In this document: piece by piece, positions 20,750 through 31,665 of the stretch
Layout of the letters: every line of letters begins with the position of its first letter
How positions within the stretch are numbered: the first letter of the stretch is position 1
Source: Apiosordaria backusii
Lineage: Eukaryota; Ascomycota; Sordariomycetes; Sordariales; Lasiosphaeriaceae
Assembly: GCA_030549205.1 (NCBI GenBank)
Contig: JAUKTV010000010.1
Span: forward strand, 744,001 to 808,000
DNA length: 64,000 nucleotides
Direction of reading: 5' to 3'
Position numbers and translations under genes: made by a program
The notes under the pieces: model-generated
Seen by the model: only the letters and a program-made list of their open reading frames with translations
The model's database searches: none
Told to the model about the DNA's origin: nothing

Positions 20750-22367
20750 ATTCTTCCCCGCCTGGACGGGCGTCCCCGTGAGAAGTCGCAAAACCGTAGT
20801 TACTGACCGCCGGACAATTGCTCGTATCAAGAATGACGCAGAATCCCCTACTCAAGAATGGACGTGGATTTCCTGAGGAACTGCACCAGCGGTGAGGAGG
20901 GACTCGAAAAACGATGCCGGGGTCGGCTGCTTGCAGAGAAGGATGGGATGGGATGGGTGTGTGTCGGGTCTCGCGGGTGGTCGTGTGAGAAAAGGATGGA
21001 AGATTTGGATGATGGTGGGACAGCACGCGGGATGATGGGACGCCATGCGGCACACTTGGGTATGGCAGGCCTTCAAATCATGCAAGATGCCGAGAAATAA
21101 GGCGCTCTGGTGCTACCCATGGACATGGCAGCGGGTGCTGGGAGAGCGCTTCGGCAAGGAGAGGCGCTGCAAGTCGGCGGCGAGCTTGTGTGTGCTGTAC
21201 GACAGGGGAGGGGGTTCGGGGAGCAGCAAGTTTGTGCAACATGAGAGACTGTTTGGGGATCGGGTGGGATCCAATCAGCAGCGCGCCATCCCGTGGCTCG
21301 TTGGGTGCCGGTGACGAAACACGCAGCGCGCACGGCAATGCAGATGATTTCGGGCCCGTCACGTCAGAACTCAAAGGTACCTGTAGTCAAGCTCAGTGAG
21401 ATTGGAATGAGGCTTGGGCAGGCAGCAGTGTTGGCGATGGAGTTTTGCTTTCACGAGGTGCTGTTGATGTAGTCTTCTTGGCAACGCGCTTTGACGAAAG
21501 GCGTTGGCGGCAGATTGGAGTGACGCGGCGAGCAGAAAACAGAACTCGCTAACGCTTTTATAGCAGGTATCTGCGTTTTGCATGTTGCATTCCAGCGCCC
21601 CCTATTTGCTCGTTCTCGCTGTTTTGCCGCCAACAGACTCGACTACATTGCTGTCGTACCACCGTAGGGCATAGCTGTGAGAATAATTCAAGGGCATGTA
21701 AAGATAGCTTTCTGTGCCTGCGATCGCTCTCGGGCATGCCGCGGCCGCTCCCCATCCGCTGATGCCGATGGGCTTCGGCACCGAATATCGCTGGCTCGGC
21801 GCCTATAACAGCGAGTGAGTCAACCACCCAGATACCAGTGTTGAACGTTGAGCGTTATTTTGGGTTGATGATGTCACGTTACCGACCTTGATATGGAAGA
21901 GGCCGCCTTTTCTTACAATGGTTAAAAATGTCCCCTGAATCCCTATCCAGAAGGAGCATGTGCGCAAGTGATTGGTGGGAAGTGTACTCGACATTATGTG
22001 TATGATTAAGGCATGGTATCCGAGCCCCCGGAATAATCATGCAATAATTTGGAGTGCTGTATAGGTGTCAAGTGGCAGATTTTGGGTACTGAAACGAATC
22101 GATTGGATTCCTGAAAGGCAAAAAGCAGATATCAATGGGCTCAATTACAGGTTCCAAGTCGTGGAAGTCATGAAAAAGAAATCAAGAACGAAAGCACTCA
22201 GGTCAACAAAGGAACAACGAAATTAAAGAATCACGACTGGGACGATAGACAATCACGGCTTGGACGAAACAGATGGTGGTCAACTGCGCGTTCTCGCGCT
22301 TCTCGTATTGGGCCCGGAGGCCAACGCAAATTCTCCCCCCAAAACTACCCCCCGCGCCTCGCCGCGC
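20750..22367. other. Intergenic, 1.6 kb
   Basis: Holds the upstream region of the Clr5 gene and the 3' flank of the HAD-like gene. A perfect AGGTACCT palindrome is at 21375-21382. Open frames overlap in several registers and none has a recognisable product. Confidence 0.5.
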
Positions 22368-24023
22368 CTAAATCTCCTCCTCCTCACCGTCGGTGATCTC
22401 AATCACCTCCTCCGTGGACGGCAAAGCCGCGGAGCTGCTCGCCAGCACCGGCCGCGCCGGAGCCGTGGCGGGGAGGGGGAGGTTGAACAAGCTGTAGCCC
22501 AGCTCGTCCAGGTCCTCCACCTCAAGGTCAAGGAGGGAGCTGACTCCCTCCAGGACCTCCGCCTCGGTCCGGGCGACGTAGCAGAGCTTGCAGCCCCACA
22601 GCTCGCCGTCCGCCTTCTTCTCCTGGTTCTCCAAGAGGCTCATGAGCCCCTTGATCGAACCCACCACCGCCATCACCTCGTCGCGCCGGAGCGCGTTGCT
22701 ATTGTCACCTGCGCGCGCGGTTGTGGTTAGCAACTGTTTTGTTGGTTCGCGAGCACGCGGTTCGGAATTTGGGGCCAGGGCTTGCTGGAGTGTGGTATGC
22801 GTACAGAGCTTTATTTGACGCGTGCTTTGAAACCAAATAGGCATATAATGTTCTGTTGAAGGCCTCTTTGCAAGAGATATAGGCTATAACTGAAGTTCAA
22901 AGGCCTTCAAAAGAACACTGTATGCGTATCTGGTTTCAAATCAGGCATCAAAGAGACCTTTGTAGGCGTATCACAAAACAACAAACCTGTTGGAGGAGGA
23001 GTGAAAGGGACCTTTGAACTCACCTTCGACCTTGAGACCCTTGGCCTGGAGGTACTCATCATACGCCACCAGAATGTCGCTGGACAAGATCGGACGGGGC
23101 GGGGCATCGGGGCCACGGCTGATCCAAGCACCCTCGAGGTCGAGGTAGATGTCAAAGATGTCCGTGGTCTGAAATTTTCGCATGGCCTCGACGAGGAGCG
23201 GCGTTTGACTTGCGTGGACGCCATCAAGAGCCAAGACAAAACCATGCTCCTTGGCAGCGCGGAGAACGCGAACAGAGTCGCTGAAGAAGATGAGCTTATC
23301 GGCGCACTCATTGTCGACGAAGGCTTGCATGTAGGCTTTCTCGGATTGCCCGCGCTTGGCGCGGTACATGGCCTTGGAAACGCCGCAGTGAGCGAGGACC
23401 TCATCCCTATCAACAAATCCGTTAGCGGACTCGGCTCAAACTCACTCTCACAAAAGTAATGGGAGTAAAGAAAAAACATGGGACATCAAGGTTGCTTACC
23501 AGAAATTGGTGTAAGAGTATGCCTCCATGATATCGTCCTGGCTGGGCATGGGGACTTCAGGGAAAGCTGTTCTGAAGGCGGCGTGAACGGCGTGGCAGAT
23601 GCCGGCCCGGTTCTCCACGACTGAGTCGGCTTTGAAGACAAGGACCTTGGGGCGGGGCCCGTTGTACTTGGGAATTTCGCTCATGTTCTCGAAGGAGCGC
23701 TTCATGGGGGCACGTTCGCCTGTTTGAATGTGTTAGCAGACAGGATGTTTTCGTTGAGTTGTAAGAGCTGAACCGCCATGGCCTTCTGGGCCAGATAATG
23801 AGAAGAAGGAGGGGTCTGGGGTTATAGAAATGGAATGGAAAGGAAAGGTAGGCTTGCCAACGGGAGTAGGGGTATAGTAAAGACGAGTCGGGACGAGAAT
23901 AATTTCGCCATCCTCCTCGAACTTGATCTTGTCGACCGGCCCATACACAAATTCATCCTTTTCGATCGACTCGAGGACCTCGTCGCCGGAGTCTCGGTCG
24001 AATCTCTTTGAACCGTCACTCAT
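22368..24023 (-). CDS. HAD-fold protein lacking the usual catalytic residues
   Basis: Four exons from the ATG at 24023: 24023-23858, 23719-23500, 23406-23024 and 22708-22368, giving 369 residues. The first intron is best read as GC..AG (G|GCAAGCC), joining TPTPV to GERAPMKRS in frame. The fold is a haloacid-dehalogenase type with a helical cap: KVLVFKADSVVEN at motif I, ALDGVHASQTPLLVEAMRKF at motif II, and FDIYLDLEGAW towards motif IV. Motif I lacks the nucleophilic DxD and motif II lacks its Ser/Thr, so phosphatase activity is doubtful. The C-terminus ends in an acidic tail, EEVIEITDGEEEEI. An upstream coding-like exon at 24246-24171 (MALHNKLYHTTGEF) with a good GTGAGT donor does not join in phase, so the true 5' end is uncertain. 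Confidence 0.68.
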
Positions 24024-24870
24024 GGTGTGAAAGGGTATCAGGGATGTGAGATGGGAAAGGAGAAAAAGAAGTGATGATCTGAGGTGGTGGTGATGCCAGC
24101 GATCCAGAGGGTGGAGGGGGAAGAGGTGCGAGTTGGGAAGGGAGGGAAGAGGGCTGCGAATTTAACTCACCAAGGTCGTCGCCGCCGTCGTCGTCGATGA
24201 CAACGAATTCGCCGGTGGTATGATAAAGTTTGTTGTGTAAAGCCATGGTTGTGGTTATTGTGGTTGTCTCGGCGTGTTGCCAGTCGGCAGGTTTGTCTTG
24301 GTTGGGCGAGGGAGGAAGAAGACGCGGAGCCAAATAAATATTTCGACTGCTATCGACTGGCAGCGAGGGTCGTGGGTTCTCGAATGGTGGTGGTGAGTGA
24401 ACGAGGCAAGAACCTACAAGTGGGTGACCTTATATTTTAGGGTTGTGGGCTTCTGGCTGGTCAACGAGGCAGGAGCCCTGATAACGGCACTGTGCAACTA
24501 TTGTTCCTGCCCTGATTCAACAATAGCTTCTTTTTGACGTGGGAGATGGAGCTATTGTTCCTATTCACTGAAGCAGGTCGTCTTATACAGTCGCTCTTCA
24601 AATCAGACCCTAACCCTAGGAAGGCTCTGATGCAGCAAATTCAAGTCTGGTTCCGCGGCATTTCTTGGGCTCTGAGCTTAACATCATCTACCACCAACAT
24701 CATTTCGAAATTTTGTCGAAAAGTCTGATATTCGAGCCGATATTTGTCAGAATATCTTGTACCAGCAAAGCGTGTCACCTTCTACTGTGGGAACTTTGAA
24801 TTACCAGGTGAAATCTCCCACCTCAAAGCTTGACTTGAGTGACTCTTCAACTCATACATCCACAGACATC
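24024..24870. other. Divergent intergenic region
   Basis: Upstream DNA of the HAD-like and FBPase-family genes. It contains the possible extra 5' exon of the HAD-like gene at 24246-24171. Nothing else coding is supported. Confidence 0.5.
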
Positions 24871-25976
24871 ATGGGCAACACCACAACTATCCCCGATATC
24901 AGCCTCTCTCCAGCCCTGGTCTCTCATCTTCAAAAGGCCATCCCCCAAGATGGCACCCGTGATTCCCTCCTCGGCTCCGTGATTCCCTCCCTCCTTACAA
25001 GCATCGCCGAGATCGCAAAAGACCTCCAAAACTCCCACCACGTCTCCGCAGCCGGCACCTCCAACACCTTTGGAGATGATCGTAAGCTTCCTTCCATCCC
25101 ATGTCCCCCGTATCATTACCCAGCCAACCATACTCACATATTTACACAGAACTCAACGTCGACGTCCAAGCCGAAGCCTACATCCGCAACGCCATCACCT
25201 CTTGCCCAACCATCGTCACAGCCTCAAGCGAAGAAGACCCTGTTGAGCGCCCCGTAGTTCACAACTCTCCAGCTTCTTCCACCCAAAAGGAAGCCTACAC
25301 CCTCGCCTTCGACCCCCTAGACGGCAGTTCCATCATCCCCTCCAACTGGACAGTCGGCACCATCATCGGCCTCTGGGACGGTCCCACCGCACTCAACTCG
25401 CCGCCCGCAACTTCTCAATTTCTTTCCATCTTAGGAGTCTTCGGCCCACGCACCACCGCCATCATTGCAATTCGCTTCCCTTCCTTGCCTTCCGTGTGCT
25501 TAGAAGCGGCCTTTGACAGTCTCACCCACACCTGGGAGGTCACCCGCCCAACCCTGTCTCTTGTCTCCCCCAACCCAAAGACGAAATATTTCTCCCCCGC
25601 CAATATGAGATCCGCATCCGACATCCCCCAGTATGCAAAGTTGATCAACGAGTACATCAACCAAGCATACACATTGAGATACTCGGGCGGATTGGTACCG
25701 GATATTGTCCATGCTTTGATCAAGGGGCACGGGGTTTACTTGTCGCCTGTTAGTGATAGGCACAAGGCGAAGTTGCGGAGGCTGTATGAGCTTTGTCCTA
25801 TTGCTTTGGTGGTGGAATGTGCCGGAGGCAAAGCAGTGGAGTTTGAAAAGGGGGATGATGATGGGAAAGGGGTAGATATTTTGGAGAGGGAGATCAGGGA
25901 GACGGATGAGAGGGGTGGGATTGTTTGTGGGAGTGGGGAGGAGGTGGTGGAGGCGGTGGCGAAGCTTTTTGCTTGA
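24871..25976 (+). CDS. FBPase/SBPase-family sugar bisphosphatase
   Basis: Two exons, 24871-25081 and 25150-25976, joined in phase 1, giving 345 residues. The family removes the C1 phosphate of fructose-1,6- or sedoheptulose-1,7-bisphosphate. Metal-binding residues are visible in ASSEED (about 95-100) and FDPLDGSS (124-131), and the active-site signature in KLRRLYELCPIALVVECAGG near the C-terminus. The loop YSGGLVPDIVHALIKGHG matches the substrate-binding region. SSIIPSNWTVGTIIGLW, rather than the gluconeogenic SNID pattern, favours the SBPase-like fungal branch. The gene is likely cytosolic and intact. The exact substrate is not settled by sequence. Confidence 0.86.
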
Positions 25977-26293
25977 TTTTGTTGTGTTAGTTGGGGTTTG
26001 GTAGTAGAGGATAGATGGATAGAGAGTTTGGGTTAGAGTTTACTGGTATGCTTTAGACATGTTACAATACATAGACTAGAATGTATGTTTTTGAGTTTGG
26101 ACTAAGTTTTCATTCATTTCATTCCCAATAAGATAGCCTGTTAACTGATAAAACTATTCCATCCAAACACCAAACAACAGCAACAAGTTGATATCAAAGA
26201 TCCAAAAAATGCCTACCCAATCTCATATACACCCACGAACAAAGAAACCGATTATCCAGTCCCAACATGTTTCCCGTAATTTATATTTTTTCC
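25977..26293. other. Convergent 3' flanks, 317 nt
   Basis: Spacer between the plus-strand bisphosphatase and the minus-strand cupredoxin gene. No gene is seen. Confidence 0.5.
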
Positions 26294-28271
26294 TCAAAGC
26301 CAAACCTGCTCCGGCCCAGCAACAACATGCTTCCCAATCTCCCCCAGCCCCACCCCTTCCCTATCAACAACCACCACAAAAACATCCCCCGTCCACCCCT
26401 TCGGCACACCAACCTTCTTCCCCTCCTCAACTTTTGAATATTCCAGCTCCCCCCAAGGCCCAATCCAAGCAACCCAATGCTCCCCACTTCCCTCATACTC
26501 CACCTCCGCCCTCACCGCCAGCCCATCCTCCCCCGTCTCAACCTTAGCCACCTTCACCCCCGGCCAAGCCTTATTTCCTTCCAACCCCTCAACTTTCACC
26601 TCCTCGGGACAACTCTCGACATACTTCCCCAGCACAAAACTCCACGCCAACCCCACCGGCACCCCAATCTCCCTCGGCGCCACCCCAGCAAGATGATTCC
26701 GCATCATATTCACCACCCCCGCCGCTCTGCTCTTCGCTCCCACCTGCGTCATCACCACGGGAACCAAAAACGGATCCTCCTTTGCGATCTGAGCCGAAAT
26801 ATCAATCAGCGCGCCAATCTGCACCAAGTTCAAACTATTCCACGCCTCCAAGAACCCATTCACCCCCCATCGAGAGGGAGTTTCCATTTACAACCGCCGA
26901 GGGGTTTGATATGGTAGTGCTCCATCACCGTGGAGGTGGTGGCAGAGTGGAGGATGGATTGCGCGGCCCAGGCGCCGATCGAGGCGGTGATTGTTTGGGG
27001 GTAGACGCCCTTCCAGTCACCGTCCTCAAGTTTGAGGTAGGCTTCCCAGAGGAGGTGGGTGATGAGGTTTTCGATTTGGAGGTGAAGCTGCAAAAAGGCA
27101 GAGGCGGAGGGGGAGAGCTTGTCTGCCCAGTTCCAGTGCTTGGGTTTGTTGTGGCCGCCGGTTTTATTGGCGAAGTAATCAGGCACGTCTGGGCTTCCCC
27201 AGGCGGGTAGGGTTTGCGAGGAGGCGGGGGGAAGGGAGTGGGTTGCTGTTGCGGAAGGGGTGGTAGACTGGCCACCGCCTTCGCGGAATTCAACTGGGAG
27301 TTCGTTGCCGTTGAAGGTTTTTACTTCTTTGCCGTTTACGAGGATTATACCGCCTAGGGGGGCAGAGGTCTCGATGGTGCTTGGGGTAGGGGCGGTTTTG
27401 GCCTTTTCAATGAAGGCTGCTAGGGTGTTGCCTTCGGTGGGGGCGTTGATGCTGCCTACCATTCCTGACTGGCAGTGGTTGCCGGTGGGTTGGGCGCAGT
27501 AGAACCAGATGGGCTTGTTGTCCTTGATCTCGATGTTGAAAGTAGCGGGGGATACTGTGCCCTCCTTGGTGGGGATGTGACCGCTGCTGAAACCGTGCTC
27601 TTGGAACTGGCAGGGCTTGTCAAAGGTAGATTGCACGACGGAGTGGTTCTTTGGGGAGAAGTTGAATTTGACGAAGGTTCCCACGGGTTCTTTGATGTCG
27701 CTGGGGACAAACTTCAGTCCGTCCTTGCCGACATCTACGGCGATTTCACGGCGGCCAATTTTGGGAAGGCCACCTTGCGGTGAAGTGCTCTTGGGAGCGT
27801 CCTTGGCCTTTTCCTTGTAGGCTTCGATGGTGTTGCCAGTTTCGGGGGGATTGATGGCGTGGACCATGCCTTTTTGACAGTGATCGCCGTTGGGTTGTGA
27901 GCAATATAGCCATATTGGCTTGTCGTCCTCAACAGTCATGGTGAATGTTGTCCGAGAAGCAACATCTTGAGAGTCGTTGGGGACGAAGCCAGAGAATATG
28001 GCACCGTCTAATGGTTGGCATGGCTTGTCAAAACTTGACTGTGCTACTGAGTGGTTCTAAACATTTGTTAGCTATGTGAAGACTAGGCTCAGTGTCCAAA
28101 TTGCAAGCACACCTTGGCGAAAAACGTATATGTGATAGTGTCATGCTTCTGAGCCTTGACAACCTCTGGCACGAACTTGAGCCCACCTTTGCCCACCGTG
28201 ACTTGGTGGTGGGCTGCTTGGGCAAGTCCCACAAGCGTTAGGGGTAGGAATGTCCCTGTTGAGAACCGCAT
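26294..28271 (-). CDS. Secreted two-cupredoxin plus ferritin-like protein, frameshifted
   Basis: Exon 1 is 28271-28113 and exon 2 starts at 28056 after a 56-nt intron. A signal peptide (about 1-19) precedes two tandem cupredoxin domains. Each has NHSV, then FDKPCQ, then C-x5-HC-x3-MV (YCSQPNGDHCQKGMV and YCAQPTGNHCQSGMV), the His, Cys, His and Met of a blue-copper site. After a Thr/Ser/Pro linker comes a helical ferritin-like domain (FLQLHLQIENLITHLL onward) like that of fungal Rds1-type proteins. The frame stops just after KWKLPLDGG and continues one frame over at VNGFLEAWNSLN to the end at 26294. One more base in the C run at 26863-26868 would give about 640 residues. It is either a sequence error or a real truncation. 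Confidence 0.78.
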
Positions 28272-29604
28272 CTTTAGTGTATGGTGACAGTACCTGGTAT
28301 GGCTGGTGGGCCCAAACCTCCGTCGGGAGTTAGGCGGGGTTTGGATGGTTTTAAGCCTTGACAAAGGATCACGACGAACGTGGGCTTCGGGCGGGTGTCT
28401 GTCTCCCCGCAGTCCCCCTGCTGCAAGATACCATGCACCATGCCGTTGACAAACGGCAGGAGACAGGGGTGCTGAGTAGGCGCTGCTATTTCGAGCAGAC
28501 CAATCCCACACCAGCATGGACCTCGAATACTCTCCAACAACCCTCTTTGCACCTCCAGAGGTGTGGCTGAGGCATAGCCAACGACCATTCTTCGGTGTCG
28601 GCATCGTGAGATCCGGGGCCCCAAGACTAGGGATTTCGGAAGGATGTCGGAACCTAGGGACCAGTGTCGGCCGCCCGTCTGCAGTTGGGCACTCACTCAT
28701 CTTTACTCCGTCTCTTGGCGACAAGCATCAGGAATCCTTAGGCATCTTGAACTCCAGCCTGATGTGAGCACCCTCTCCCCATCCCACTGATCTGTCATCC
28801 CCTTTCAGACTCTCCAAGCTCTGAAGTTTCTTGTTGGATTCGAACCATCGCATCTTCAACCCAGCATTCCATAAACCTCTGTTCTAAATCAGATAAAAGA
28901 AGGTCACTGTGGGCAGGTGGCACTGGGCTGATTACCCGCCAGGGACAGTGCTGTAAATAAGCGCTAAACGCCGTCCAAAAAAAACCGCTGATGGTGTTTT
29001 TGGAGGTGACCCCTGCCCTCACAAAGAATTCGGTTCGAAGGAGATCCGTCACTTCGACCACTGCCCTGCCCGAGCCAACAGCCGACAACATACCCAATCG
29101 AGTTGCATTTAGGCCGACGGACCACCAACCCAATAGAACAACATTCTGGAATGGCCAGACGGGAGACCATCCGCGCCGTGCCTGTGTGCTGTAAATCTGT
29201 AAATACACAGTCCCGTCGTTTCTGGAGCAAAAGAAGCCGAGACAGCGCACCCCTGTCGCACTGTGGCTAGGGCTGATTGGAACCCCTGTCATCAATGCCA
29301 AGCTTTTTCAAAGCAACAGGGACCCCACCAGCTGTCCAACTGGCAACCAACCCACCTCTCGCTGCCTGCTTCAAATATCTGGGACCTCCATGCGCGTGGG
29401 AGAGCTATCGTCGCGAGCCACGTCGGGTTTGAGCATCCTGGATTGCCGATCGTGGTAGTCCCCGACGGCATTTTCACAGGCAGCTGGTGATATATACCCT
29501 TCTTCCAGTTCCTTTGCAGGACTTTTGTTTGTTTATCAGGAATATTTCTTACTCCATCTTCAACTCTGCCAAAGGGCATCTCTCACCTCACCCCAACCAC
29601 AAAG
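28272..29604. other. Divergent intergenic region, 1.3 kb
   Basis: Upstream DNA of the cupredoxin and SUR7-type genes. Numerous short overlapping frames, none protein-like. No repeat or RNA gene is recognised. Confidence 0.5.
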
Positions 29605-30727
29605 ATGTCCCGAGGACTCTTCACCGTCGTCCCCATCATCCTCAACATCACCACCCTCGTCTTATTATGTCTCGTCATATTCGCCGGTTTCAACAATGGC
29701 CTCACACAAATATACTGGATGAAGGTTTGTCCCCTCTTTTCTCCCTCTCTCACTCACCCTTGCATCACATCACTAACCACTGATGATAAATCAGACCGAT
29801 AACACCAAACTCTCCATCCCCTCCGCCCTCTCCGACTCCAAGCCCCTCCAAGACCTCTCCGCCTTCACCGGCACCGACTACGTCGGTTCCGACTCCACCG
29901 CCTCCACCCTCACCCTCCCAGACCAAACCAGCATCCACCTCCTGACCGAATGCTCCCTCTTCCCCTCCCGCACCGAGTGCGCCAAGCCAGACCTCAACTT
30001 TTGGTTCCGTCCCGAGCGCGACCTCAAGATCTCCTCCACCTCCCGCGGGGGGCGCGAGTCCGTCGTTCTGAAAGATGCATTGAGATCATACTCCCGCTCG
30101 ACAAGGTTCATCGAGTGGTCCTTCATCATTGGCGCCTTGTGTGCCCTCGGTGCCCCGCTGGAGAGCTTCTTCTCGCCTTTGTTCAGCAGCATCACCTGCG
30201 CCTTTGCGACGGTTATGCTCGGCGCCGGAACGATCACCGCCGCGGTGGTGTTTAAACGGTTGTCAGATTCGATTAATGATGAGTTCAAAGAGGAGGGGAT
30301 CACGAGCCAGACGGGTGGGATTCCCATTGCGTTTGGGATGATAGGCGCGGGGATGTTTGCTCTTGCGACGTTTTGCTATGTGATGCTTTACCGGAAGGGT
30401 GGGGGTATGTTGAAAAGCGGGAATAAAGTCCACGCGAGGAGTGTCGGTGGTGATCAATATGCTGGTGGCGGTGGTGGCATGTTTGGACGGCACCAGTACG
30501 TGCCGATTGAGAAGCAGAATGGACAGCAGCAAGGTGTGGTGGGAGATAGGGATTTGGAGAGGAGATTGGATGATGATTGGGCGGCGCCGGATGAGTACTC
30601 TGGGAGGAATAATAACAACAATAACGCAAAGGGGGGTAGTATACCTTTGGTGTCGTTGGGTGCTGGGGGGAATAAGCAGACGAGGGATTTGAATACCGCT
30701 TATGAGCCGTATAGTCGGCAGATTTGA
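29605..30727 (+). CDS. SUR7/PalI-type tetraspan membrane protein
   Basis: Two exons, 29605-29724 and 29795-30727, joined in phase 0, giving 350 residues. The four spans are at VVPIILNITTLVLLCLVIFA (about 8-27), FIIGALCALGAPLESF, CAFATVMLGAGTITAAVVF and IAFGMIGAGMFALATFCYVM. A large extracellular loop with two Cys (ECSLFPSRTECAK) lies between spans 1 and 2. The cytosolic tail is Gly-, Asn- and Gln-rich (about 255-350). This is the layout of the SUR7/PalI family, found in plasma-membrane eisosome domains or in pH signalling. Which branch it belongs to is not clear. Confidence 0.83.
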
Positions 30728-31665
30728 GGCATTGTCAGGAAGTAGAGGAGCTCATCGGACGGCGTCTGACTGATGGGTATCAGTCAGTTAGTTGAGTTTT
30801 GGGATCATATTTTGGATCGGCGGCGGCTTTCTTCGTGGGGAAAAAACAGGTGTTTGGAGTCGGTCAACTCGTTTGGGCTTTCTGGAAAGAAAGAACTGGC
30901 ATGTCTTAGATACCAACAATGTAATCTTGTTCTAAATCATATGATCACTCTTCTTTTCATGCCTGCCAGTTTGGCAAGTTGTATGTTGTCAGGCAAAAAT
31001 GAAAATTCAAGAAAAGGCAAAAGGTCAAAAAGCTCACCGGACCTTCCCTCCCACAAGGGATACCAAGCCTTATACACCATACATCCCACATCACGATCGT
31101 CGCCATGATGGAAGGCTAGTGTATAGATTGGCATCAAGTCATCGTCGTCACGATATACACTTGAAGGTCCAGCTACGAAAACCCAGTCGTCCAAGGTTTT
31201 ACTACCACTCGGTGTGGCGGTTGTCGGGAGATCAATCGGTCGGTCGGGGAGAAAATTGGTGGGTGAATTCGAGAATGAGCTGGGAATCGAACGGAACGGG
31301 GGACCTCCTGCTCAGAGTGGTCGTCACCAGCTCCAACCAGGGTGGGAAGGCCGCCCAACCCCACACTGTGACCATTGCGCCATCCAAGCTGTGCGAGGAA
31401 TTGGAGCATGTGTCCCAGTGGGGGCTTCGACGGAGGTTGAGGTCGGGGACCTGGTATATGTATCCTTCTTTCTTCCTTTCTGAGTGGCACTGCGTCAAGT
31501 CCACCTTTGGTGAACTGGTCCAGCACACCTACCGCGGTCCGTCTCTGCCCATGTTTGACACCACTTAATTTCCTTTTCATCCCAGGCTGGAGTGACTTTG
31601 ATTGATAGATCTCACGACATACTATTCCAACTGCAACCTATCTCTCCGATCACTAACAGCCACAC
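30728..31665. other. Convergent intergenic region, 0.9 kb
   Basis: No gene is supported although one plus-strand frame of 189 codons (30999-31568) is open; it starts in 3' flank sequence and has no recognisable features. On the minus strand there are strings matching the tRNA A box (31372-31382) and B box (31284-31292), but no cloverleaf can be drawn. Confidence 0.45.

Noticed and set aside
30999..31568. Plus-strand frame of 189 codons downstream of the SUR7-type gene
   Set aside because: Starts in 3' flank sequence, no family features, no splice partners.
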